Below are positions 19,602-28,910 of a stretch of 64,000 nucleotides of DNA, in pieces. This DNA is from Winogradskyella sp. PG-2 (GTDB lineage: Bacteria > Bacteroidota > Bacteroidia > Flavobacteriales > Flavobacteriaceae): contig NZ_AP014583.1 of the NCBI RefSeq assembly GCF_000828715.1, forward strand, positions 804,001 through 868,000, written 5' to 3'. The translations under genes and the position numbers were made by a program. Below the pieces are notes generated by a model, which was given only the letters and a program-made list of their open reading frames with translations, had not been told where the DNA came from and did not search any database. Position 1 is the stretch's first letter. Each line of letters starts with the position of its first letter.

Positions 19602-19636
19602 AAAGCGTTTCTATTATTATATAGAAACGCTTTTTT
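19602..19636 (+). terminator. Terminator of thyA
   Basis: A perfect 13-bp stem, AAAGCGTTTCTAT / ATAGAAACGCTTT, with a T run. It lies between thyA and the convergent CBM48-like gene and, with A and T tracts on both sides, can serve both. Confidence 0.85.
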
Positions 19637-19661
19637 AATGTTTTGGAGTAATTAGAACTAC

Positions 19662-19964
19662 CTACACACTAAGCACACCATTCTCTGCTGCTGCATAGTC
19701 ATTCCAAGCATAAGAATCTGCTTGTTCGTCGTTGATATAAGACTTACCATCAACTAGGTATCTAAACTCATAAGAATTGTCTTTCTCTAAATCAACAGTA
19801 CCTTTAAAAGTACCATTTTTTAATTTTTTTAATTTTGTAGCTTTTTTAGTACTCCACTCGTTAAAGCTTCCAAGAACTGCTACACTTTTTGCCTCCTCTG
19901 CAGGAACAGAAAATGTTACCTTACAAACTGGCTTACTTTTTAAATACTGCTTTTTAATTGCCAT
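19662..19964 (-). CDS. Small isoamylase-early-set / CBM48-like protein
   Basis: A 100-residue cytosolic protein consisting almost entirely of an E-set glycogen-binding-like domain. SVAVLGSFNEWSTKKATKLK, NGTFKGTVDL and YEFRYLVDGKSYINDEQADSY match the AMPK-beta/isoamylase N-terminal fold. Stand-alone copies are common in Flavobacteriaceae and their role is unknown; glucan binding is the family expectation. ATG 19964 is chosen because the longer reading frame begins with unrelated residues and a TACTTTTG box lies at 19987-19994, inside that longer frame. No glycogen genes are nearby. Confidence 0.8.
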   Translation of the reverse strand: MAIKKQYLKSKPVCKVTFSVPAEEAKSVAVLGSFNEWSTKKATKLKKLKNGTFKGTVDLEKDNSYEFRYLVDGKSYINDEQADSYAWNDYAAAENGVLSV

Positions 19965-19986
19965 AATAATAAATTTAATTACTAAA

Positions 19987-19994
19987 CAAAAGTA
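19987..19994 (-). promoter_or_regulatory. -7 box of the CBM48-like gene
   Basis: The minus strand reads TACTTTTG, an exact TAnnTTTG, 22 bp before ATG 19964. No TTG at the usual distance. Confidence 0.45.
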
Positions 19995-20251
19995 TAAAAG
20001 AAAAATACACATAATATCGATTAAAAGTCTAAAAACTAAAGAATTATCAATTTGATAAAATAGAGGTTGCTTTTTGTTTAAGTTCACAAAATTTAAACAG
20101 TAATTTTAATGGATTAATAACACACACAAAACATCCTTTATACCTGATTATCAACTATATCGATTTCGAAAATAAGAATCACATAATGACATAAAATCAC
20201 GATAACGATTTAGTAAAAAAATAGGTATCTTTATCTTATTAAATTTGAATT

Positions 20252-21184
20252 ATGTTCGGTAAGAAAAAACCAGTTTCAACTATAGATAAAGACCAATTAG
20301 AACTCATTGAAAATGCTCAAAAACGCATTAGGCAAAAAAAGCGTTTATATGTTCATTTTGTCATCTTTTTGATTGGTGCTGTATTTTTAATTTTAGCCAA
20401 TACTGTTTTGGGCATCGGTAAAGATTTTAAAATTGCTGGAATTGATTGGTTTGTTTATGCAATTTTAGTTTGGTTATTTCTTTTTGCTTATCATTTTTTT
20501 AATGTCTTTGTTACCAATAAATTCATGAATAAAGACTGGGAAAAACAACAACTAGAAAAATTAGTTAGTCAACAACAACAGCGCATTGATAAATTAAAGC
20601 AAGGATTACTAAAAGAGGAGACAGAAATAGCAAAATCTGAAGCCTACAACGAAGCAAAATCTAAGGAATCAGCTTCAGAAAAAAAAAACTCCAATGAGCT
20701 AACCATTATTGTAGCTGCTGGTGAAGATAATGCTATAGGAAAAGATAATGACCTCATCTGGTATTTAAGTAATGACCTTAAACGCTTTAAAAAGTTAACA
20801 AGTGGTCACCATATCATTATGGGACGAAAAACATTCGAGAGTTTCCCTAAACCATTACCTAATAGAACACATATTGTTATTACAAGGCAAACAGACTATA
20901 AAGCTCCCAGTGGAGTTATTATAGTCAATAACCTCGAGGATGCTATTGATGCTGCTAAAAAAGATAGTCAACCATTTATAATTGGTGGTGGAGAAATCTA
21001 TAAACAATCTATGGATTTAGTTGATAAACTTGAAATTACTCGAGTTCATTCAACTTTTAATAATGCAGATACTTTCTTCCCAGAAATTGATAGTACTAAA
21101 TGGAAAGAAGTTAGTAGAACAAGTCATGATGCTGATGAAAAACATGCACATGCGTTTTCATTTATCACTTATTTGAGGAAATAA
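20252..21184 (+). CDS. folA: Membrane-anchored dihydrofolate reductase (2TM domain-DHFR fusion)
   Basis: The C-terminal portion (about residues 149-310) is a complete DHFR, reducing dihydrofolate with NADPH to support the neighbouring ThyA. Motifs are TIIVAAGEDNAIGKDNDLIW, Asp175 in YLSNDLKRFK (equivalent to the catalytic acid), IIMGRKTFESFPKPLPNR and FIIGGGEIYKQ. The N-terminal portion is a 2TM domain with helices near 32-54 and 66-90, then a basic/glutamine-rich coiled coil (about 92-130) and a Ser/Lys/Glu linker. The protein is thus about 150 residues longer than ordinary FolA and should be tethered to the inner membrane with DHFR in the cytosol. The 2TM domain normally occurs alone or in sensor kinases. 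The continuous ORF makes an annotation artefact unlikely. Confidence 0.92.
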   Translation: MFGKKKPVSTIDKDQLELIENAQKRIRQKKRLYVHFVIFLIGAVFLILANTVLGIGKDFKIAGIDWFVYAILVWLFLFAYHFFNVFVTNKFMNKDWEKQQLEKLVSQQQQRIDKLKQGLLKEETEIAKSEAYNEAKSKESASEKKNSNELTIIVAAGEDNAIGKDNDLIWYLSNDLKRFKKLTSGHHIIMGRKTFESFPKPLPNRTHIVITRQTDYKAPSGVIIVNNLEDAIDAAKKDSQPFIIGGGEIYKQSMDLVDKLEITRVHSTFNNADTFFPEIDSTKWKEVSRTSHDADEKHAHAFSFITYLRK

Positions 21185-21232
21185 TACTCGACTTCTTTTA
21201 TTGTTTTCTTTTTCTTATTTCTAAAATAAGCA

Positions 21233-21260
21233 GGCAACCGTTTTCTCCTTTTTAGCGTCT
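21233..21260 (+). promoter_or_regulatory. Candidate ECF-sigma-type promoter before the ABC genes
   Basis: GGCAACC (21233-21239) and GCGTCT (21255-21260) are separated so that AAC and CGTC stand 17 bases apart, the AAC-N16/17-CGTC layout typical of extracytoplasmic-function sigma factors. It lies about 108 bp before the ABC ATPase start. An inverted repeat CGACTC/GAGTCG (21297-21302, 21325-21330) is in the predicted leader. Confidence 0.4.
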
Positions 21261-21367
21261 TTATATATAAAGAGTTACCTTGAAAACGCAAAAAAGCGAC
21301 TCGGAATGTAACGCTTTACTAAATGAGTCGTCATATTTAAAACTAATCAATCAAAAAATACTTTCCA

Positions 21368-22280
21368 ATGAGTACATTAACAATCAACAATTTATCAAAA
21401 ACATATGCTAATGGTGTAAAAGCTTTAGATTATGTAAGTTTAGAATTAGAGAACGGAATGTTTGGGTTATTAGGCCCAAATGGAGCTGGTAAATCTTCTC
21501 TAATGCGAACGTTAGCTACATTGCAAGAAGCCGACTCAGGAACAGCTACTCTAGATGATATTGACATTCTAAATCAACCTGCAGAAATACGAAAAGTATT
21601 AGGGTATTTACCACAAGAGTTTGGTGTTTATCCTCGTATTACAGCAGAACAATTATTAACTCATTTAGCTATTTTAAAAGGCATTACAAATGCTAAAGAA
21701 CGTAAACTATTAGTTGACTATCTTTTAAATAAAGTAAATAGTTGACTATCTTTTAAATAAAGTAAACCTATATGATAAGCGTAAAAAATCTGTAAAAGGC
21801 TTTTCTGGTGGAATGAAACAACGTGTTGGTATTGCCCAAGCACTTATAGGAAACCCAAAACTTATCATTGTAGATGAGCCAACTGCTGGACTAGATCCTG
21901 GTGAACGTAATCGTTTCTATAATTTATTAGCTGATGTTGGTAAAGAAGTTATTGTAATTCTCTCAACACACATAGTAAGTGATGTAAGAGAACTTTGCAC
22001 TAAAATGGCAATTATGAACTTAGGAGAAATCGTTTATCATGGTTCTCCAAAAGATGCTACAGAAGCGCTTAGCGGTAAGGTCTTCCAAAAAATAGTGAGT
22101 AGAGACGAGCTTCAGAATTATGCTAACGACTATAAAATTATTTCAAATAAAATGGTAGGTGGACAACCGCTTATACATGTGTTTAGTGATGAGCATCCAC
22201 AAAATGGATTTGAGCCAGTTGCGCCAGGTTTAGAAGATGTTTTCTTTTCTAAAATTAATACGTCTAACGTACTTGTCTAA
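21368..22280 (+). pseudogene. ABC transporter ATP-binding protein split by a 28-bp tandem duplication
   Basis: Ancestrally one ATPase that would energise the downstream permease/peptidase fusion. The 5' part (21368-21745) has Walker A (LLGPNGAGKSSLMR) and the Q-loop (LGYLPQEFGVYP). The 3' part carries the signature FSGGMKQRVGIAQAL, Walker B (LIIVDEPTAGLDP) and the switch His (ILSTHIVSD). An exact 28-bp duplication at 21711-21766 shifts the frame and gives a stop at 21743-21745. Deleting one copy restores a continuous frame (KVN-LYDKRKKSVKGFSGGM). An ATG at 21813 could only give a fragment lacking Walker A. Without reversion the product is inactive. The upstream region has an ECF-like promoter. 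Confidence 0.9.
21711..21766 (+). repeat. 28-bp perfect tandem duplication in the ABC ATPase gene
   Basis: Two identical adjacent 28-base copies, 21711-21738 and 21739-21766, each beginning TAGTTGACTATCTTTTAAAT. Because 28 is not a multiple of three, the duplication causes a frameshift. Such a repeat can be lost precisely by slippage, restoring the gene. Confidence 0.97.
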
Positions 22281-22301
22281 TCAATCCTAACCATTTTAAT
22301 C

Positions 22302-25300
22302 ATGTTTAAAACATTCTTTTTATCGGAATTAAAATATACGCTTAAGCAACCTATGGTGTATATTTTCATATTTATATTGGCATTGATGGAATTCTTTGCA
22401 ACTGTTAGCGACAATGTCCAAGTTGGAGGAGCTATAGGTAATGTATATCGTAATTCGCCCTATACAATTACTATCCATATTACAGTCTTCTGTATTTTCA
22501 GCCTTTTAATGGCTGTAGCATTTTTTAATAATGCTGCTTTACGAGACCATAATAACGAGTTTAACGAAATTCTATTTACGACTCCACTTAGTAAACCTGG
22601 CTACTTTTTTGGTCGCTTCTTTGGCGCTTTATTAGTTTCAACTCTACCATTATTAGGAGTTTTTATTGGTATGCTTTTAGGAACTTATATGAATTCTATT
22701 TTTGGCTGGTTAGATACATCACGCTATGGGGACTTTTATCTAGAAACCTTTATAAATAATTACCTCTTATTCATTTTACCCAACATGTTTTTAGCAGGAT
22801 CTATAATTTATGCTATGGCTAATAAATGGAAGAGCACCGTTATATCTTTTGTCGGTGGTTTAGTTATCATTGTAGCTTATATTGTTTCTGGTTCATTAAT
22901 GTCTGATGTAGATAATGAAACCATTGCTGGTTTATCAGATATATTTGGTATAAACACCTATTCTATTGAAACAAAATATTTTACACCAGCTGAGAAAAAC
23001 ACAATTAGCCCTGGGTTTTCAGGAGTACTTTTGTGGAACAGGTTAATTTGGGCAGGAGTCGGAATTTTAGTTTTGATGCTTTCTTACTTTAGCTTTTCTT
23101 TCAAAAAGAAGAATAAAAAAGTTAAGAAAGAAAAGATAAAAGAATCCAAAGGAGACAATTTATTTTCACTTCCAAGTTTAAACCCTTCATTTTCAAAAGC
23201 CACTAATTGGGTACAGTTTAAAAGCTTTTTCTATACCAACTTTTTAAGTATTGTAAAAAGTGTCACTTTTAAAATTCTATTTCTGTTTTGTATCACTATT
23301 CTGGTGGCAGATTTAAGTGGTGGTTTCGAATATTTCGGACTTCAATCTTATCCATTGACCTACAAACTTATAGACTCTATAAAAGACAATACAGATATCT
23401 TCATCATCATCATTGTAGTATTCTTTAGTGGAGAATTAATTTGGAGAGATAGAGATTATAAAATTAATGAAGTTGTAGATGCCACAGCACATACATCCTT
23501 TATTTCAATGTCAGCAAAAGCATTATCATTAGTATGTATTGCTTCAATTTTAAATATCTTCTTTTTAGGTATTGGTGCTATATATCAATTACTGCATGGA
23601 TTTACACGTATAGAAATCGATGTTTATCTTTTAGATTTCTTCTATGATAATCTTCCTCTATTTATTGCCTTTGGTGGCATAACAATATTAGTCCAAGTAT
23701 TATCGAGCAATAAATACATTGGGTATTTTATTTCTATATTAATACTTCTTATATGGGAAATTGTTCTTAGTATATTAGATATAAGCTCTAACATGTTAGA
23801 TGTTGCTGGTGGACCTTCAACATTCTATTCAGATATGAATGGTTTTGGACCAGGAGTTAAAGGGGCATTATGGTTTAATTTATATTGGATTTTATTTGCT
23901 GTTTTAGGGTTACTTATTGCTGGTGCTTTATGGAATCGTGGCTCGAAAAGTTCTTTATTAAGCCGAATAAAAACTGCTCGTAAAGAAGTTCCAAAAAGTT
24001 ACAGAGGTGTTATCGCAATTGCTGCAATTGTTTGGCTGGGAGTTGCTGGTTTTGTGTATTACAATTCTCAAATTTTAAATTCATATCGTTCTAGTGATAC
24101 CACAGAACAATTAATGGCAGAATTTGAGAAGAAGTATAGCAAGTATAAAGACGCTCAACATCCAAAAATAACTGATGCTAAATATTACATTGATATTTTT
24201 CCAAACAAAAGAGATATTCATGTAAAAGCAGATATCGCATTAACTAATGAGTCTATTGAAGTTATTGATTCATTGCACTTCTTTAATGGTGAAGGTTGGG
24301 ATACAAAACTCAATATACCAAATGCTAAACCGGTTTTTAAAGATTCTACGTATTTATATACTATTTACAAGTTGAGTCCTGCTTTACAGCCAGGTGAAAC
24401 TATTATAATGAAATTAGATAATAAATATATTACTAAAGGGTTTCAAAATGGAACTGGTAATACCATGATTATAAAGAACGGAACGTTCTTCAATAATGGT
24501 GAAATTCTTCCAACTATGGGCTATAATGAAGCTTATGAAATTGGAGATAAAAATACAAGAAAGAAATATGGTCTAGAACCTAAAGAACGTACACCAAAAT
24601 TATCTGGAGAGCTCAGCGAATTACATAATCGCAATTATATAAATAACGGACAATCCGATTATATTAATGTTGAGAGTGTTGTTTCTACCGTAAAAGGTCA
24701 AACTGCTATTGCTCCTGGTTCGTTAATTAAAAGATGGGAGGAAAATGGAAGGAATTATTATCATTATAAAACGGACACTCCTTCCTTAAATTTCTATTCA
24801 TTTATGTCGGCTGATTTTGAGATCAAAACACGCAAATGGAATGGTATTGATATTGAAGTCTATTATGATGAGAAACATCCTGAAAATGTAGACATGATGT
24901 TAGATGCAGTAGAACGTTCTTTAGTTTATTATACTGAAAATTTCGGACCTTATTTCCATAAGCAATGTCGTATTATAGAATTTCCGCGCTATGCTTCTTT
25001 TGCACAAGCATTTCCAGGAACTATGCCTTATTCTGAAGCTATAGGGTTTGTCATTAATCTTGAAGACGAAACCGGTAACAACGTCGTTGATGCAGTTATT
25101 GCTCACGAAATGGCTCATCAGTGGTGGGCACACCAAGTCCTTGGAGTTAACATGCAAGGTAGTACCATGATGAGTGAGAGTTTTTCTGAATATTCTGCAT
25201 TAATGACTATTAAAAACATTACAGAAAACCCAATGAAAATGAGAGAGTTTCTTAAATACGATCACGATCGTTATTTGAGAGGACGAAGTGGTGAACGTGA

Positions 25301-25883
25301 AAAAGAGTTGCCACTATACAAAGTAGAAAACCAAGGATATATTCACTATGGCAAAGGTAGTTTGATTTTATATGCGCTTCAAGATTATATGGGAGAGGAT
25401 AAAGTAAATTTAGCGATGAAAAACTTCCTTGAAGAATATCGCTATAAGAAGCCACCTTATCCAACATCTTTAGATTTTTTAAGGCATTTAGAACCTCAAG
25501 CACCTGATTCTTTACAATATTTGGTAACAGATTGGTTTAAGGAAATTACTTTGTACGATAATCGTTTAAAAGAAGCGAATTACAAAAAGTTAGATAATGG
25601 CAAATACGAAGTTACTTTAGAAATTGAAAGTTCTAAAATAAAGTCGGATAGTATTGGTAATGAAACTAAAACAGCTATTAACGATTGGATAGATGTCGGT
25701 TTCTATATGGATGGTGCTGAAGAACGTTTGTACAGTGAAAAACGCATTAAATTTAATAAAGAAAAATCTTCAATTACAGTTCAGCTAGATTCATTGCCAG
25801 TTAAAGCAGCAATTGATCCGAGACATATCTTAATTGATCGTGTATATAAGGATAATATTAAGACTCTAAGTTTAGAAGAGTAA
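22302..25883 (+). CDS. ABC-2 type permease fused to M1-type metallopeptidase
   Basis: A 1193-residue inner-membrane protein known from Bacteroidetes as 'ABC transporter permease/M1 family aminopeptidase'. The N-terminal about 600 residues contain two ABC-2-like sets of membrane helices separated by a Lys-rich cytosolic loop near residues 265-285. The C-terminal part is a periplasmic M1-like peptidase with H935-E936-M-A-H939 and E959 in SESFSEYSALM. The spacing is HExxH-x19-E, one longer than classical M1, in line with this subfamily. It starts 21 bp after the ATPase reading frame, so the two form an operon. The ATPase is currently broken, so the permease may lack its motor unless another ATPase substitutes. 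Confidence 0.9.
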   Translation: MFKTFFLSELKYTLKQPMVYIFIFILALMEFFATVSDNVQVGGAIGNVYRNSPYTITIHITVFCIFSLLMAVAFFNNAALRDHNNEFNEILFTTPLSKPGYFFGRFFGALLVSTLPLLGVFIGMLLGTYMNSIFGWLDTSRYGDFYLETFINNYLLFILPNMFLAGSIIYAMANKWKSTVISFVGGLVIIVAYIVSGSLMSDVDNETIAGLSDIFGINTYSIETKYFTPAEKNTISPGFSGVLLWNRLIWAGVGILVLMLSYFSFSFKKKNKKVKKEKIKESKGDNLFSLPSLNPSFSKATNWVQFKSFFYTNFLSIVKSVTFKILFLFCITILVADLSGGFEYFGLQSYPLTYKLIDSIKDNTDIFIIIIVVFFSGELIWRDRDYKINEVVDATAHTSFISMSAKALSLVCIASILNIFFLGIGAIYQLLHGFTRIEIDVYLLDFFYDNLPLFIAFGGITILVQVLSSNKYIGYFISILILLIWEIVLSILDISSNMLDVAGGPSTFYSDMNGFGPGVKGALWFNLYWILFAVLGLLIAGALWNRGSKSSLLSRIKTARKEVPKSYRGVIAIAAIVWLGVAGFVYYNSQILNSYRSSDTTEQLMAEFEKKYSKYKDAQHPKITDAKYYIDIFPNKRDIHVKADIALTNESIEVIDSLHFFNGEGWDTKLNIPNAKPVFKDSTYLYTIYKLSPALQPGETIIMKLDNKYITKGFQNGTGNTMIIKNGTFFNNGEILPTMGYNEAYEIGDKNTRKKYGLEPKERTPKLSGELSELHNRNYINNGQSDYINVESVVSTVKGQTAIAPGSLIKRWEENGRNYYHYKTDTPSLNFYSFMSADFEIKTRKWNGIDIEVYYDEKHPENVDMMLDAVERSLVYYTENFGPYFHKQCRIIEFPRYASFAQAFPGTMPYSEAIGFVINLEDETGNNVVDAVIAHEMAHQWWAHQVLGVNMQGSTMMSESFSEYSALMTIKNITENPMKMREFLKYDHDRYLRGRSGEREKELPLYKVENQGYIHYGKGSLILYALQDYMGEDKVNLAMKNFLEEYRYKKPPYPTSLDFLRHLEPQAPDSLQYLVTDWFKEITLYDNRLKEANYKKLDNGKYEVTLEIESSKIKSDSIGNETKTAINDWIDVGFYMDGAEERLYSEKRIKFNKEKSSITVQLDSLPVKAAIDPRHILIDRVYKDNIKTLSLEE

Positions 25884-25902
25884 TAAGCCTATATTAAGAA
25901 AA

Positions 25903-25940
25903 GACCCTTTCCATAAATTTATGGAAAGGGTCATTTTTTA
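25903..25940 (+). terminator. Bidirectional terminator between convergent genes
   Basis: A 30-bp perfect palindrome (25903-25932; half-site GACCCTTTCCATAAA) followed by a T-rich run. It lies between the permease/peptidase stop and the convergent SRPBCC gene and can serve both. Confidence 0.8.
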
Positions 25941-26336
25941 TTTAGTTTTATTTAAAACCTTAAAATAGTTTCGCATAGGTTCAAAATAATGCTGTTCCCA
26001 ACCTTTTTTATAATGTTCACCTGATTCTGGAACGTTAGTATGCTTTAATGTTAAAGTCGTATCCCCTTCATTTTCAGAAAGTGAGATTTCTATTTGAGAG
26101 TCGCTTTCGCTGTCTTCAAAATTAGCACTCCTCCAAGATTGCACAATTCTATTATAAGATTCTAGTTCTATATTTTTACCTGTTATATATCCATCCCATG
26201 CCTTAAACGTATCACCAACTTTATCCGAAATAAATGCAGGACTTCCAGTCATCTTGCTATGACGTTGTGTACTTAACCATGACTTATAAATTTGTTTTGC
26301 TGTTGCCTTAATATTAGTTGTTAATGTAAACTCCAT
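25938..26336 (-). CDS. SRPBCC / AHSA1-like START-domain protein
   Basis: A 132-residue single-domain protein of the AHSA1 (activator of Hsp90 ATPase homolog 1-like) branch of the SRPBCC superfamily. Supporting features are the N-terminal strand MEFTLTTNIKATAKQIYKSW, the central GYITGKNIELESYNRIVQSW and the C-terminal helix GWEQHYFEPMRNYF. Such proteins bind hydrophobic ligands; no ligand can be named. Divergent from the FAD-dependent oxidoreductase gene. Confidence 0.85.
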   Translation of the reverse strand: MEFTLTTNIKATAKQIYKSWLSTQRHSKMTGSPAFISDKVGDTFKAWDGYITGKNIELESYNRIVQSWRSANFEDSESDSQIEISLSENEGDTTLTLKHTNVPESGEHYKKGWEQHYFEPMRNYFKVLNKTK

Positions 26337-26402
26337 AAGTCTAAGATTTTATATTTAGTTAGTTAGATTTTTATACCTAATAAATATAACTAATTTCGCA
26401 TT

Positions 26403-27962
26403 ATGATAAAAGCCTTACAACTTCGTATCAATTTACACCAAGAAGGAAAACCTGATGGATTGCTCAATAAAGCAGCATATGATTTGGGTATGAAACCTTC
26501 TGAGATTTCTGGAATGAAAATTCTTAGAAAATCAATTGATGCACGTAAGCGAAATATTATGTTCAATTATAAAGTTGAAGTTTATATCAATGAACCTGTA
26601 CCTGAAACTTCAAATTATACGTTTGATTATAAAGATGTATCTAATGCAAAACCTATTCATATTATTGGGTTTGGACCAGCAGGAATGTGGGCAGCTCTTC
26701 GCTGTATAGAACTTGGTTTTAAACCTATTGTTTTAGAACGTGGTAAAAATGTACAAGAGCGTCGTCGCGATTTAAAAGCCATAAACCAAGATCATTTTGT
26801 AAACGAAGATTCTAATTACTGCTTTGGAGAAGGTGGAGCTGGCACTTATAGCGATGGTAAACTCTATACCCGAAGTCTAAAACGCGGAGATGTACGTCGT
26901 ATTTTTGAAAATCTTGTGTTTCATGGTGCCACAGATCAAATTTTGGTAGATGCACATCCACATATAGGCACTAACAAATTACCTAAAGTTGTTCAGAATA
27001 TTAGAGAAACGATTTTGAAGTATGGAGGAGAAGTTCATTTTGAATCTAGAGTTTCAGACTTTACTTTAAAAGATAATAAGATTGTTGCTATTCAACTTCA
27101 AAATGGAAATGAACTTAATGTCGAAAAAGTCATTTTAGCAACAGGACATTCTGCAAGAGATATTTTCTATTTATTGAATGGTAAAAATGTGGCTTTAAAA
27201 GCAAAATCATTCGCCATGGGAGTTCGGGTTGAACATCCTCAAGAAATTATTGATGGTATTCAATATCACTGTAAAGGTGAACCACGAGACGAATTGTTAC
27301 CAGCTGCTGCTTATAGTTTGGTGCAACAAGTTAATAATAGAGGTGTGTATTCATTTTGCATGTGTCCTGGTGGTTTTATTGTACCAGCTGCAACTGCTAA
27401 CGGTGAAGTTGTCGTTAACGGAATGTCTCCTTCAAAACGAAATAACAAGTTTGCAAATTCTGGTATAGTTACAGAAATAAATGTTGACAAAGACCTCTAT
27501 AAATATGAACACTTTGGCGCTTTAAAAGCGTTAGAATATCAAAAGAATTTAGAACGATTGGCTTTTACATCTGGTGGAAGAACACAATCTGCTCCTGGGC
27601 AACGATTAACAGATTTTGTAGAAGGCAAGCTGTCGTCAAGCTTAAATGAAACGTCTTATCAGCCAGGATTAAAATCGGCGCCAATGCACTCTTTGTTACC
27701 AAAACTAATTGGAGGTTCATTACGTAAAGGATTTAAAGCTTTTGGAGAAAAAATGAGAGGTTATTATACAGAAGAAGCTAATATTATTGGCGTAGAATCG
27801 CGCACCTCATCACCTGTAAATATTCCAAGAACTGAAACTTTAGAACATCCCGAAATCACTAATTTATATCCTTGCGGAGAAGGAGGTGGTTATGCTGGTG
27901 GAATTGTCTCTGCTGCGATGGATGGCGAACGTTGTGCAGAAGCTGCAACATCTAACTTATAA
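26403..27962 (+). CDS. FAD-dependent oxidoreductase (uncharacterised dehydrogenase family)
   Basis: A 519-residue flavoprotein with an N-terminal extension of about 80 residues, then a Rossmann dinucleotide motif HIIGFGPAGMWAALRC, a GEGGAGTYSDGKLYTR stretch and a C-terminal PCGEGGGYAGGIVSAAMDG FAD motif. This matches the widespread but uncharacterised 'FAD-dependent dehydrogenase' family. A near-consensus -7 box TAATTTCG lies at 26391-26398, immediately before the ATG, so the transcript would have a very short or no leader. Substrate unknown. Confidence 0.88.
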   Translation: MIKALQLRINLHQEGKPDGLLNKAAYDLGMKPSEISGMKILRKSIDARKRNIMFNYKVEVYINEPVPETSNYTFDYKDVSNAKPIHIIGFGPAGMWAALRCIELGFKPIVLERGKNVQERRRDLKAINQDHFVNEDSNYCFGEGGAGTYSDGKLYTRSLKRGDVRRIFENLVFHGATDQILVDAHPHIGTNKLPKVVQNIRETILKYGGEVHFESRVSDFTLKDNKIVAIQLQNGNELNVEKVILATGHSARDIFYLLNGKNVALKAKSFAMGVRVEHPQEIIDGIQYHCKGEPRDELLPAAAYSLVQQVNNRGVYSFCMCPGGFIVPAATANGEVVVNGMSPSKRNNKFANSGIVTEINVDKDLYKYEHFGALKALEYQKNLERLAFTSGGRTQSAPGQRLTDFVEGKLSSSLNETSYQPGLKSAPMHSLLPKLIGGSLRKGFKAFGEKMRGYYTEEANIIGVESRTSSPVNIPRTETLEHPEITNLYPCGEGGGYAGGIVSAAMDGERCAEAATSNL

Positions 27963-27977
27963 GTTTAATATTATTCC

Positions 27978-27985
27978 TATTTTTG
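27978..27985 (+). promoter_or_regulatory. -7 box of fabD
   Basis: TATTTTTG, an exact TAnnTTTG, 20 bp before the fabD ATG. No matching TTG element upstream. Confidence 0.45.
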
Positions 27986-28005
27986 CATCTTAAATTAAAA
28001 CACTA

Positions 28006-28899
28006 ATGAACGCATATATATTTCCAGGTCAAGGAGCTCAATTCTCAGGAATGGGATTAGACCTTTACGAAAAGTCACCTTTAGCTCAAGAGCTATTTGA
28101 AAAAGCCAATGATATTTTAGGATTTCATATCACTGATATCATGTTTGAAGGTTCTGCTGAAGACTTAAAAGAGACTAAAGTTACCCAACCTGCTATATTT
28201 TTACACTCAGTAATATTAGCAAAAACTTTAGGTGATACTTTTAAACCTGATATGGTTGCAGGTCACTCGCTTGGAGAATTTTCAGCATTAGTAGCAGCTG
28301 GCGCTTTAACTTTTGAGGATGGTTTAAAGTTAGTGTCTCAGCGCGCGCAAGCGATGCAAAAAGCTTGTGAAGCACAACCAAGTACAATGGCTGCTGTTTT
28401 AGGCTTAGATGATGATGTCGTTGAAAAAATATGCGCTACAACCGAAGGAGTTGTGGTCGCTGCTAATTACAATTGCCCAGGTCAATTAGTGATTTCCGGC
28501 GAGGTTGACGCTATTAATAGAGCTTGTGAAGCTATGAAAGAAGAAGGTGCAAGACGCGCTTTAGTCTTACCAGTAGGTGGAGCATTTCACTCACCTATGA
28601 TGGAACCAGCTCGTGAAGAATTAGCGGCTGCCATTGAAAATACAACATTTAGTAAACCAAATTGCCCAATATATCAGAATGTAACGGCTTGTGCCATTAC
28701 AGATGAAAACGAAATAAAAGCTAATTTAATTTCGCAATTAACTGCACCTGTACGTTGGACACAATCTGTGCAACAAATGATTGAAGATGGTGCTAAACAT
28801 TTCACTGAAGTAGGTCCAGGTAAAGTTTTACAGGGCTTAGTTAGGAAAATAAACAGAGAAGCAGAAACAGCTTCAGCTACTTTTGAAACTAATGCTTAA
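28006..28899 (+). CDS. fabD: Malonyl-CoA:ACP transacylase
   Basis: Transfers malonyl from CoA to acyl carrier protein, the entry step of type II fatty-acid synthesis in the cytosol. It has FPGQGAQFSGMG at the N-terminus, the nucleophile Ser88 in GHSLGEFSALVAAGAL and the downstream GGAFHSPMM with the catalytic His; 297 residues is normal. lspA follows after 11 bp. Confidence 0.96.
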   Translation: MNAYIFPGQGAQFSGMGLDLYEKSPLAQELFEKANDILGFHITDIMFEGSAEDLKETKVTQPAIFLHSVILAKTLGDTFKPDMVAGHSLGEFSALVAAGALTFEDGLKLVSQRAQAMQKACEAQPSTMAAVLGLDDDVVEKICATTEGVVVAANYNCPGQLVISGEVDAINRACEAMKEEGARRALVLPVGGAFHSPMMEPAREELAAAIENTTFSKPNCPIYQNVTACAITDENEIKANLISQLTAPVRWTQSVQQMIEDGAKHFTEVGPGKVLQGLVRKINREAETASATFETNA

Positions 28900-28910
28900 A
28901 CACTTCTGCT

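Noticed and set aside
21813..22280. 3' ABC fragment as an independent gene
   Set aside because: It lacks Walker A and the start of the signature motif precedes its ATG; joining to the upstream piece is exact once one 28-bp copy is removed.
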